Origin: Balaenoptera acutorostrata
Lineage: Eukaryota; Chordata; Mammalia; Artiodactyla; Balaenopteridae
Length of the DNA: 64,000 nt
NCBI RefSeq assembly: GCF_949987535.1
Contig: NC_080074.1
Coordinates: forward strand, 24,635,268-24,699,267
Direction: 5' to 3'
Shown here in pieces: positions 43,695-53,710 of this stretch. Made by a program: the position numbers and the translations under genes. Below the pieces are notes generated by a model that was not told the origin of the DNA, did not search any database, and saw only the letters and a program-made list of their open reading frames with translations. Position 1 is the stretch's first letter; every line of letters begins with the position of its first letter.

Positions 43695-43920
43695 GGTAGC
43701 CTGGTGGTGAAAGAATATGAGCCTTGGGTTTGAACTTGGCTCTGACAATCACTAGCTATGTAACTGTGGGTAAGTTACTTAACTCCTCACTGCCACAGCC
43801 TCTTGATCTGTAAAGCAGAGATAAAATGCTTTCTTCATAGGAGAAATTTGTAAGGATATTTAAAGATAATATGTGTTAAACATCTAGCCCAGTGGAGTTG
43901 CTGAATAAATTATAGAAGTG
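43695..43920 (+). repeat. MIR SINE
   Basis: 'gtagcctggtggtgaaagaa', 'gccttgggtttgaacttggc', 'actagctatgtaactgtggg', 'taagttacttaactcctcac' and 'gttgctgaataaat' follow MIR from head to tail. Confidence 0.82.
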
Positions 43921-44329
43921 GTTGTTGTATTTAAAATAATACTTATATTAGTGCTATAATAAAGGGTACCCAGATTCTGTTAAGGGGTTCAGGTCTGCTG
44001 CCTTGTGTGAATTATACCTCAAAGGACCAAGAGAGACTTCCAAGGGGACTGAACAACCTCCACAAGGTAGAATCTGAAGAATCAGAGAAACCTAAATACC
44101 CTAAGACAGGAGGCCAGCAAATGCACTTTTAATTTTCAAACGAGATAAGGAGAAAGCTGAAATCCATGGACAGACCAGCTAATTGGGATGGTTGGAAACA
44201 CCTAGAGAAGGAACAGTCATGGCTAGGATGGACCGCAAAAAAGTCATTACTGGCTGAGTTCAGTTCACTCCCCTCCCCCAATACACACGCACAGTTTTTA
44301 TTCTAAATCAAGTTCCTAGACCAGGAGAT
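43921..44329. other. No gene recognised
   Basis: Unassigned DNA between a MIR and an L2 tail. Confidence 0.4.
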
Positions 44330-44475
44330 GAGTGACAATGAGCTCCGTTAGAATAGGGACACTGTCTCTTTTGTTCACTGTCAACTTCTCAGTGCCTGGC
44401 ACCTGGTAGGAGGCACTCAATGTTTCCTGGTCGAATGAGTGGGTGAATAAATCAACAAATAAATAAATGAAATGG
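44330..44475 (+). repeat. L2 LINE 3' tail
   Basis: 'agctccgttagaatagggac', 'actgtctcttttgttcactg', 'tcagtgcctggcacctggta' and 'ggaggcactcaatgtttcct' are the terminal L2 block. Confidence 0.75.
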
Positions 44476-44679
44476 GATAGACCAGCTGTATCTATATTTC
44501 TATAGATTCATATTCTATGGTATTCATCAGAATACCATAATATTGCTGTGGAGAAATAGAAAGATGGCAGTGCCCTGAGGGATATTCATAACTGGACAAA
44601 ACCCAATACCCAAAAGGTACTGATTAACGAATTCATGCCAATCAGATGAGCAGTCTGCTTTCAGATCTCTCTCTCTCTC

Positions 44680-44870
44680 CATGGTTCTGTTCTATTCAGC
44701 GTGTCTTTCCAATCAGTTACCGGGATGAATATACAGAAGACATATTCAGCAATTTTACTAATGACTTAGATTTAGGAAGGCCGATGAATATATTGGAAAC
44801 TAGAATTAGTATTTAAACATATTTAATGGGCTGGGACAATGGAAAGATCTCGGAGGATGAAATGTTTTAA
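44680..44870 (+). repeat. Possible L3/CR1 LINE fragment
   Basis: 'cagcaattttactaatgact' followed by 'tagatttagg', and later 'aatgggctgggacaatgg', resemble the reverse-transcriptase region of L3/CR1 (attattcaacattttcatca, atgacttggatga). Highly diverged. Confidence 0.35.
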
Positions 44871-44955
44871 CAGACTGATTCACATCTGACTATTACATTA
44901 AATTATACAAAGAGCCTCCATAAACCTTATCTTGTGTAGTCCTCACAATAGCGCT

Positions 44956-45406
44956 GCAGTGGGTTGAATGGTGGCTCCCCAAAAGATTCGTCTTCCCAGA
45001 ACATGTGAATGTGACTATATTTGGGAAAGAGGGTCTCTACAGATGTAACTAAGTTAAGGCTCTTGAGACGAGATCATCTTGGACTAGGGTGAATGCTACA
45101 GCCAATGACAATGGTTTTTAGAAGGGAAGGGGATACGGCACAGAGAAGGTGATGTGACGATGGGGACAAAGATTGGAGGGGTGCATCTATAAGCCACGGG
45201 ACATCAAGGGTTGTCAGCAGCCACTAGAAGCTAGGAGAGAGACATGCAAAGTATTTTCCCTCAGGGCCTTCAGTTGAAACCAACCCTCCTGACACCTTGG
45301 ATTTTGGACTTACGGCCTCCAGAACTGTGAGAGAATAAATTTCTATTGTTTTAAGCCACCAAAGTTTGTGGTACTTTGTTCCTACACCTGTAGGAAATTA
45401 ATACAA
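44956..45406 (+). mobile_element. MaLR-type solo LTR (MLT1-like)
   Basis: 'gggttgaatggtggctcccc', 'gaatgtgactatatttggga', 'agagggtctctacagatgta', 'actaagttaaggctcttgag', 'cagcagccactagaagctag', 'gagagaataaatttctattg' and 'gtttgtggtactttgttcct' match an MLT1 LTR end to end. The polyadenylation signal is at about 45334. No internal gag- or pol-like sequence adjoins it. Confidence 0.88.
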
Positions 45407-45683
45407 ACACCTTTCATTTCTTATTCTATTTTATGTTTTTTACAAAGAAAGCAAAGTCGGAAATGTAACGATTTTCTGAAAAATTCATTTGACAAATATT
45501 TGTTGTGTGCCTACTATGTACCAGGCATTATTCTAGATGTTAGGATTCAACAGTAAATAAAACAGACTTGGCCTTAAGGGACTTTTGTTCTAATTGAGGA
45601 AAACACACAATAAGTAATGAAACCAAGTGAATATGTTGTTAAATTAATTAAACAAGGAGGCCATTAGACTGGAGTGGCTCTAA

Positions 45684-45973
45684 TGTTTTGGTGACCGATG
45701 TAAGCAAACCAAAACCTAAGCCTGTAAATGCCTCAAGGTTACGAAATCAAACCCTAAGCCAACCAATCACAAACAGCCAACTAGGCTTTAAGCTATAGCC
45801 AATCAAATACTTTCCTTTCTCTGCTTCTGCACCGTCTCTATATAAATCTTGCCCCTGGCTCCTGTCAGTGGAGTTCTCCTAACCACCTTTGGTTTGCTGC
45901 AGCCTGATTTGAATCAGTTTTTGCTCCAATAAACTTTTAAAATTTGTAATACGCCTCAGTCTGTCTTCTAACA
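45684..45973 (+). mobile_element. Solo retroviral LTR (ERV1-like) inside an L2
   Basis: About 290 bases from 'tgttttggtgaccg' to 'tcttctaaca' (TG...CA ends). It has two or three CCAAT motifs ('aaccaatcac', 'agccaatcaaa'), a TATA-like 'ctatataaatctt' near 45838, and AATAAA near 45930 with a downstream 'ctcagtctgtcttc'. This is a compact Pol II promoter and polyadenylation layout typical of an LTR. No internal viral sequence remains. The family is not certain. Confidence 0.75.
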
Positions 45974-46365
45974 ATGTACTGTGGCAGGCAGCGGAGAGCG
46001 CTACTGAGGAAAATAAAGCAGCCTACGGAGGACAGGGGGTGCTATTCTATACAGTTAGGGAAGGGTTCTCTGATAAGGGGACATTTGAGCAGAGATCCGA
46101 ACACAGTGAGGGAATGGGCTGAGCAGATATCTGGTAGAAGAGGGTTTCGAGTCAAAAGCTTCTCAACCAGGTTTTTAAAGAGTTTGAGGAACACAAGGAG
46201 TCCACAGCTGGATGGAGTGAACAAGGGGGAAAGTAGTTTGAGACAAGGAGAGGATCACAGGGTAGGAGGGAAGGAATAGATTGTGTGGGGTATTGTAGGC
46301 CTTGTCAATACTTTACCTTTTGCTCTGAATTAAATGATAAGACGCTGGAGAATTTTGAGCAGAGG

Positions 46366-46423
46366 AATAATATGTTCTGACATATGTTCTATATGAACAG
46401 AACATAATAATATGTTCTGACAT
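46366..46423. repeat. Local duplication with an embedded inverted segment
   Basis: aataatatgttctgacat occurs at 46366-46383 and 46406-46423. Between them 'atgttctatatgaacagaac' contains an inverted copy of the tatgttct motif (agaacata). The arrangement is what a local replication template switch can leave. Confidence 0.85.
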
Positions 46424-46720
46424 GATTTTAGAAGATCACCTGGGCTGCTGTATAGAGAACAGACTTTAAAGGGGCAAACGTGGAAGTGAGGACACCAACT
46501 AGGAAGCTGCTGCAGCAGTCCAGGCAAGAACTGAGGCACTTGACTCTGAGAGGCTATGATGGAGGGGGTGAGAGATGATCAGCTTCTAGAAGTGTTTGAA
46601 GCTGAAGCAGGTAGGAATTTTGAGAGTGGAGTCAAGGCTGATTTCAAGGTTCTGGGCCTGAGGAACTGGAAAGATGGGGTTGCCATTTACTGAGACGGAA
46701 AGACAACTAATTAGCAGTAC

Positions 46721-47209
46721 AGCAGGAACTTGAGCTCAGGGCATACCTGCCCTTGTCCAGTGGTCAGCCAATTCACCCCAGATCCCACAGGAGTAATTGG
46801 TGCTAGAATTGAAACCAAAAACCAAAAAACAGAAAAACAAAAAACCCTCAAACGTACAAGATGGGGGAAGGTGACTTAGCAGGAAGGTGACTGAGTAGCC
46901 ACATGATTAAAACTCCTAAAATTTTTAGTTGAGGTCAAGCCCAGATCAGTCCTCTGCAGGATGGCATTGCCAAAAACACAAATGCATACTGCCTGACAAG
47001 AGCAGTCTTAGACCTCAGGAGGTTAAAGCATGGTTGTAATGACCAAGCCTACAGCTGGACACTCAACTCTCAGCGTTACACTTCTACAACAAAGAAAAAC
47101 AGACAAGAGAGAAAGAACTCAGAGGGCAGCAACCAGAACAGAAGGGTATCCAGAGACTCGGAAGTTGAGTGAGACAGGTTTGGAGAAAGTTAAAGGTGAG
47201 ACAGAGGAG
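46721..47209. other. No gene recognised
   Basis: Unassigned; contains an A/C-rich run near 46815-46850. Confidence 0.4.
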
Positions 47210-47345
47210 TGAGGAAAGTGTTCTGTGAAATGAAGGATAACGATGCTTATGTCACAGGGCAACTGATAGGATTAAATGTGATAACGTATGTGAAACCACT
47301 TTGTCCTCGAGCAAATGCTCTACAAATGTTAAGCACCATTATTAA
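47210..47345 (+). repeat. MIR SINE 3' half
   Basis: 'gtgaaatgaaggataacgat', 'gcttatgtcacagggcaact', 'gataggattaaatgtgataa' and 'gctctacaaatgttaagcac' follow the MIR 3' half. Confidence 0.6.
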
Positions 47346-47394
47346 AATTGAAGGCCTGTCATACAGAAGAGATTTTAGATGTGTTCTGTGTGGA

Positions 47395-47580
47395 CCCAAG
47401 AGGTAGAGGTAGGACAAAGAGCTAAAAGCATTTCTGTTCAGAGAAAAGAACTTTCCACTGATGGGAAGGACTGTTTCAGTCAACTGACTTCCTCAAGTCT
47501 GGAGATGTTCAAAGGCTGACCAGCTGAAGACTTGACAGGAAGGTAAAAGGGGAATTCTACCATTTAATGGTCTGTAAGTT
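47395..47580 (+). repeat. Possible L3/CR1-like LINE 3' fragment
   Basis: 'agaaaagaactttccactga', 'ctgacttcctcaagtctgga', 'gatgttcaaaggctgacc' and 'agacttgacaggaaggtaaa' resemble the 3' UTR of L3/CR1 elements ('gaagaactttct', 'ctggaggtgttcaa'). Tentative. Confidence 0.4.
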
Positions 47581-47629
47581 CTGTGTTTTTTTAGTGACTC
47601 TGAGGCTATGGTAGCACTTAATATTTTGG

Positions 47630-47825
47630 GATTTAAAAAATTCTATTTAAGTATAGTTGATTTACAGTGTTGTGCTAATTTCTGCTGTACAGCAAATTGA
47701 TTCAGTTATACATATATATATTCTTTTCCATTATGGTTGATCACAGGATATTGAACATAGTTCCCTGCACTACACAGTAGGACCTTGTTGTTTATCCATC
47801 CTATCTATAATAGTTTGCAACAACG
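47630..47825 (-). mobile_element. LINE-1 3' UTR fragment
   Basis: 'aagtatagttgatttacagt', 'gttgtgctaatttctgctgt', 'acagcaaattgattcagtta', 'atcacaggatattgaacata' and 'gttccctgcactacacagta' are the reverse complement of the cetartiodactyl L1 3' UTR, the type seen in sense in L1-C ('tgattcactttgttacacag', about 36484). A short 5'-truncated insertion. Confidence 0.85.
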
Positions 47826-50339
47826 TTTTCTTCTTGCTGCTTCTGTATCAGGTCCTCGGCCACATTCATACCACAAAAAGATACTTCACTTCCCCCAATT
47901 AATCAGTAAAGCCACAGGTGGCCTTCCTACAGGGGCCCAGTTATGCCACTTAAAGTAGTCTCCTAATAGAATTTATTATACAGGAGTTTAGAGAAATCTA
48001 TTCTCCCTAACTTATCAAAGGCCTACAATCAAAGCCAATAATAATAATTATGTATCTCACCAAACTATGGAAGTGTGATTAAACCAGTGAAACTTTTCTT
48101 TTAAAAAAGTGGAAACAATGTAAATTATTATTAGATAACTGATAAACACAACAATGATGAAATGTTCTTGCTAGGGTAAAACAACTGAGATGATAATTAG
48201 GCATAATTAGCATTGTTATGAGTCAATCATATTTCAGTGAAAAGAAAACATATTTGGCTAAAAGGATATAATTTTGTTTTTGGTACTTTTCAAATTCTTT
48301 CTGGTTCAGCTAGGTCACTCATTGTATTTACCAATCAATTATTTTAGAGATGACTGGAGATTTCCATTTTAACAAAAGCCTATTTTAGCAAACAGCAGAG
48401 CTTTTAGAAGCCCCTCTCCTTGATATGTCTGAAATCTTTTCACCGGCTCTTGTCACTCTCTTGCCAACCTGTATATCTCATAACGACCATTACCAGTGTC
48501 AGAGGCAAGCCAACAACTTAAAACAGCAACAACAAGGTGACAGTGTTGAGAAGAAAGGACTACTTTATTTTCTGTTTTATTATACAACTCTCATATATTT
48601 GGCAGGGGAGGGATCGTAGGGGGAACAATATTTTATCCCAGAAAACAATCTTTTTCATTTTGCCATGTTATCCAGAATTTTTAAAGTCGCATTTATTAAT
48701 TAGGTCACTTCCTATCTACACTAAATCCCCAGAGGATTTTATTTTTTCCTTACATCTTTCTAAAAGAATTCTTAGGATCTTGGTAAAAAAAAGAGTAGAA
48801 AAAATTTTTTAAAGTAAGGGAAGGAGATTCACAATAAAAGAAGACATAGAAATACAGTATTGAACAAGTTAGGCAACTGCTTAGCGGAGGTAAAAAGAGG
48901 GCATCAGAATAAACAAGGAGACACACAAATGTGTGATTTAAATTCCTAGGACTTGGAAAGTTATGGTGGTAAACCCCAAGGAGAGGCTGGGTAGTGTTCC
49001 AACTGTAGAACAGAACATGGTTTTCTACAAGGAGATGGGGTGGTTCTTTAAAAATTCTCTCAAAATGTGCTTAAGAGGGAAAAAAAGGCCCTAGAAGGAA
49101 AGTTGCTAACAATTGTCACTGCTATAGCAATAACTATGATGTATACAACTGTGATATAACTGACAGAATAACCATGATCCCAGGACTTCAGCAATCAAAA
49201 TAGAAAATTACATTTTCTGAACTCGATATAATCCCTATCCTGAGAGGAGAAGGATGGGGGTTTCTAAAGATGTTATGATAAAGGAAATGAAAATTTCACG
49301 TAAATAAAAAATCTGAATTCCTCTTTGATAATCCATACTTTCCATAGAAGCGTCAAAAGCCCAAAGACCCCATTAGATATAAATTCTAATGAACATAGAG
49401 AATTTTCACAGTTTAAATGGTGTAGAGAAATACAATAATAAAAAAATGAACTACGGGATGCTCAATGTTAGATAATAGCAGTTACATAGCTTTTTACGTC
49501 TCTCAATGCACTTATCAATAATTTATTAGGAAAATGTCAAAATGTCCTTGTTATCAAGGTACACAGGATAATAGTACTTGCTTTAAAAGACAGTTCATGC
49601 GAGAAGCTGCAAAATGATAGTCAGGTGTTCAAGGCATGCTTCCAACTCTTCCATCTAGCCACTTACTTAAATATTAGGGAACATAAATCAAAGAACACAA
49701 CAGCTAAAAATGAGTCCTTTGAAAATGTAGTCTTCCACAATGAAATGCAGAAGAGGCCTGGTCTTGTAATTGGCATATTTTATCATTGTCTTGTAGCTAA
49801 AGACTCTAAGAAATATTTTGAAACTCCTGTTTTGCCATTAAATCCCCTAGCTGAATACTATATTATCTCATTAGTTCAATAAAGTTAAGATTTTTACCTC
49901 TGTCATCTCTTGTTTTTCCAGATGTCATCTTTTCACCTTAATGAAATATGAGCATGGTAACTACAAAGTAATGTGAGTGACTTTTAACTAGCATCCAAAT
50001 GTATATCTGAGAGAGTGATATCTCTTTCAAGGAGATTGCAAAAATGTAAGCACAAGGCAGCAAAGAAGGATTACATAAGGAGCCTGCTTCCCCATGTTTG
50101 AAGGACAGCATTCAATTGGAAGCATAATTTGTGGTACAGATGGTTGAAGACACACTGTTTTTACTTTTTTGCTTTGCCTTTTATTTTTAACAATCACTGT
50201 TATGATTGTTGTTACTACCTTGGGTGAGAAAATAAGTGCTTCAGTTGCCTATTGATTGGCAATAGCTCCATGTGATCAAAAGACACAATATGTATCTAAT
50301 AAAAATGTTAATTTTACTTCTTTGATATTCATCCACCCA
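47826..50339. other. No gene or repeat recognised (2.5 kb)
   Basis: One of the longest stretches without recognisable transposons. 48110-48240 is AT-rich with TAATTA and ATTA motifs ('gataattaggcataattagc') and could be a conserved non-coding element. The open frames are short and unrelated to known proteins. Confidence 0.45.
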
Positions 50340-50450
50340 TCCATCTCTCTTTTCATTGCTAACTATTATGCACCAGCTACCATATTAGGTACTGTTGTAT
50401 GTCAATAAATAAGATATAAACTTTACTCTCAAGAAACTTACAATGGTGGT
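50340..50450 (-). repeat. L2 LINE tail fragment
   Basis: 'attatgcaccagctaccata', 'ttaggtactgttgtatgtca' and 'tactctcaagaaacttacaa' are the reverse complement of the L2 3' end. Confidence 0.55.
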
Positions 50451-51239
50451 GTCTGGTTCAAGGTCTAATCCATCAACATTTGTGCAAACATGGTGGTGAA
50501 GAAATGAAGCCAACTCTGCGTTACATTGTGTTAGTCAATAAATCACTGAACTTAATATTAAAGGGAACCAAAAGATATTATTTGTTTACTCTAAGCCATT
50601 TTTCTAAGTTCTGTTCCAGCTCTGTGAGTATTAGAGGCTTCTAATATGTCATCGTACTGAATGTGTATGGAATACAATTTAGATTCCTGCCCAAAACAAT
50701 AATGGAGATGCTGTAAGAGCATAAATAATCAAAATAAAAGTTGAGGAATAAAATACTATGAAGATTCAAGGGAAAGACTGGATTAGAAGGAGCGTCCTCC
50801 TCTTGATTCTACATATTTTGGAAGAGTTAACTGCAGTTAGAGATTTCATGTTTAACTTTTTCAAAACAATGAATAATTAATTAGATGAAAGAACTCTCAT
50901 TTCTAGACCAATGCCTATATTTTCTTACAACATCAAACAGAAAAAGAGGAAATTCCACACTTGACCAATTTCTCATTACAATCTATATTAGTGGAGCTTT
51001 GTTGACTATTGGTGTCAATAGCAGACTAACATCGTTGAAGTACTTAGGACTCTATAATTTTAAGGGGAGGAAAAATGAATTCACCCACAAAAACAGCACA
51101 GCAAGTGTGAGCCAAGATTAAGTGCCTATCAAGGTAGCAAGCATGGCACACAAGAGCTTAAGTGAATTACAGATTCGAATAATTACTTATTTTCTCATAG
51201 TGGTAAAATGTATCTCTGTATCCAATGAATATCAATAAT
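50451..51239. other. No gene recognised
   Basis: Unassigned AT-rich DNA. Confidence 0.4.
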
Positions 51240-51330
51240 CTTCATACTATTTGCCATATACTGGGTATTGGGTTGATAAAAATTAATAAAACTATCTCTA
51301 ATCCCCAGGAATTCACAGCCCAGAGAATAA
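51240..51330 (-). repeat. L2 LINE tail fragment
   Basis: 'catactatttgccatatact', 'gggtattgggttgataaaaa' and 'ccccaggaattcacagccca' resemble the reverse complement of the L2 tail. Low similarity. Confidence 0.4.
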
Positions 51331-51394
51331 TATTGTTACAGATATCATGGTGTGGTACAGTACAATGATGGAGTTTCCAACGTTATTTTAACAT

Positions 51395-51610
51395 ATTTAA
51401 CATATTTAAGATCATGAAATCCCAGATCTTCCATTTACCATGTACCTGAATTTGTACCTCAGTTTCCTTGTCTGTGTAATGGAGATAATAATGTGTTGTG
51501 AGATTAAATGAGGTCATTTATGTAGAGCACTTTAGGATAGTACCTAGCTATAGGAAGCACTGTATAAGCATTAGCTATTAAATATTATTGTTGTTATTAT
51601 TATTAGAATT
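51395..51610 (+). repeat. MIR SINE
   Basis: 'gtacctgaatttgtacctca', 'gtttccttgtctgtgtaatg', 'gagataataatgtgttgtga', 'gattaaatgaggtcatttat' and 'gtagagcactttaggatagt' follow MIR to its 3' end, ending in (ATT)n. Confidence 0.78.
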
Positions 51611-52088
51611 ATACTCATAATCTCAATGGAATATTGAAGTCTCAACTGAATGAAGAAGGTGAAAAGTTCCAGGCTTTCAATACTTGTGCCTTTTTCCAGT
51701 AAAACAAATTAAATATGTTCACATGTAAGGTGTACCGTTAGATCATAAATACATACAATCATCATTTTTCCAAGGAATTGGCTGTTTTTCAAAATCATTA
51801 AATCAATAGTATGTGCAGAGAAAATAAATATTTTAAATCTAGAGTGTGATTAATTCATGTCTGAATAGAGATCAGCTTATACAGAAACCGAAGCAAAATT
51901 TAAAATTAAATTTTGCTTCTTCAATGAAAAAAAATCAACACACATAAGTGTATAGAGTAGCTAACAGAAGGTAGGTTTCAAATGGTTTCCACATCTGGCA
52001 TAACAGCTTTCTATACAGTTTTACAATCCAGTTTTCTAACTATCTTGAGCCTTCAAGATAATAAATATATGGGTCATATATCAGCTAT
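51611..52088. other. No gene recognised; contains a perfect 13-bp hairpin at 51890-51919
   Basis: gaagcaaaattta (51890-51902) pairs exactly with taaattttgcttc (51907-51919) across a 4-base loop. The rest is unassigned. Confidence 0.6.
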
Positions 52089-52648
52089 TGTGGCAGTCTG
52101 CATCACTGGTCCCAATTTTTCACCCCTTCTTCTTTCCCTGCCCTTTACCATGTGACTTTTCACTTCCTCCTCAAGGAGGTCTAGTTTCTCACCTCTTGAC
52201 TTTGGATGTGGTCATGTGATTGGCTTTGGCCAAAAGAATGAGGCAGAAATGAGCCAGTAAGGAGCCTAAGCCTCAAGAGACTGCATGTTTCTGCTTTTAA
52301 TCTTGTGCCTCTACCGTACCATGGAAAAATCACACCTGTGCTAGCCTTCTGGTCCCAGGGAGTAAGAGACACATGGAATGAAGCTGTCCTAGGCAAACTG
52401 ACTCAACCCAGCTCAGACTCAAGCACAGCCCCAGTTTATCCTCAGAAGAATCAACAAGCTGGCTGACCTGCAGTAGGCTCATGATCAAGCCCAGAAGATA
52501 TTAGCAGAGCAGCTCAGCAAAGCTGAACCACAATCAACTGACCCCAAACAACCCACAGGCAGTTGCCCTAGAGTAATAAATTACTTTGTTTTTTAAAAGT
52601 AATTGAAATTTGCAGTATTTCGTTATGCAGCAAAAGCTGACTCATTTA
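52089..52648 (+). mobile_element. MaLR-type LTR (MLT1-like), decayed
   Basis: 'tgtggcagtctgcatcactg', 'ggatgtggtcatgtgattgg', 'ctttggccaaaagaatgagg' and 'tagagtaataaattactttg' followed by 'ttatgcagcaaaagctgact' follow old MLT1 LTRs. The TG start at about 52089 and polyadenylation signal near 52575 fit; boundaries are approximate. Confidence 0.62.
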
Positions 52649-52692
52649 GTTAGAATGTTGTCCATTTTAAGTTATATAAAATCAGACTCTGG

Positions 52693-53043
52693 GGCTTCCC
52701 TGGTGGCGCAGTGGTTAAGAATCCGCCTGCCAATGCAGGGGACATGGGTTCGATCCCTGGCCCGGGAAGATCCCACATGCTGCGGAGCAACTAAGCCCGT
52801 GCACCACAACTACTGAGCCTGTGCTCTAGAGCCCGTGAGCCACAACTACTGAGCCCACACGCCACAATTACTGAAGCCCGTGTGCCTAGAGCCCGTGCTC
52901 TGCAACAAGAGAAGACACCGCAATGAGAAGACTGCGCACCGCAACGAAGAGTAGCCCCCGCATAGCAACAGACCCAGTACAGCCAAAAATAAAAACAAAT
53001 AAATAAATAAATTTACTTTAAAAATAAATAAATAAAATAAAAT
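52693..53043 (+). mobile_element. CHR-type SINE with perfect 15-bp target-site duplication
   Basis: The tRNA-derived head 'ttccctggtggcgcagtgg' (A-box region) and 'gggttcgatccctgg' (B box) are followed by the 'actactgagcc' body and an A-rich (AAAT)n tail. aaaatcagactctgg at 52678-52692 and 53044-53058 is exact. The well-kept head and duplication suggest a comparatively young copy. Confidence 0.95.
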
Positions 53044-53306
53044 AAAATCAGACTCTGGCTAGCTTAAGCATTTTAAGAAAATGGATTGTTTCACCAAACT
53101 GAAAAGGCCAGTGATAGTTCTGGCTTTAGGTTCATTTTGACCTGTAAGTTCAGCATGTCCTCTGAAAATTTCTGCAAATTTCCCTGCAATCTCTGGCCTC
53201 TGGACTCTTCCATGTGTCAGCTTTGTCTTTTGGTACAAAATGGCATTCTTACACACTTCATCTCATATATTTCATCTTGGAAAAAGAGAGATAAAGAGTG
53301 CCTTTA

Positions 53307-53699
53307 GGAGTTCCCTGGTGGTGCAGTGGTTAAGAATCTGCCTGCCAATGCAGGGAACACGGGTTCGAGCCCTGGTCCGTGAAGATCCCACATGCCACGG
53401 AGCAACTAATCCCATGCACCACAACTGCTGAGCCTGTGCTCTAGAGCCCGCGAGCTACAACTACTGAGCCCACGTGCCATAACTACTGAAGCCCATGCGC
53501 CTAGAGCCTGTGCTCCGCAACAAGAAAAGCCACCGCAATGAGAAGCCTGCACACTGCAATGAAGAGTAGCCCCTGCTCGCCGCAACTAGAGAAAGCCCAC
53601 GCACAGCAACGAAGACCCACACAGCCAAAAATAAATTAATTAATTAAAAAACAAACAAAGCAAAAAAAAAAACACATAAAATTTACCAAAAAAAAAAAA
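53307..53699 (+). mobile_element. CHR-type SINE with target-site duplication
   Basis: Head 'ttccctggtggtgcagtgg', B box 'gggttcgagccctgg', full body with the 'gtagcccctgctcgccgcaa' block missing from the copy at 52693, and a poly(A) with a 'ttaattaatt' break. gagtgccttta (53296-53306) and gggtgccttta (53700-53710) form the duplication with one mismatch. It lies only 250 bases from the preceding SINE but is a separate insertion. Confidence 0.94.
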
Positions 53700-53710
53700 G
53701 GGTGCCTTTA

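Larger units (their letters stand above)
45480..46720 (-). mobile_element. L2 LINE, minus strand, split by a solo LTR
   Basis: 45480-45683 has the reverse-complement tail ('tttgttgtgtgcctactatg', 'taccaggcattattctagat'). After the LTR, 45974-46720 continues with 'gataaggggacatttgagca', 'ggccttgtcaatactttacc', 'gagaattttgagcagaggaa', 'gcagcagtccaggcaagaac' and 'gggttgccatttactgagac' in L2 order. No open frame. Confidence 0.75.
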
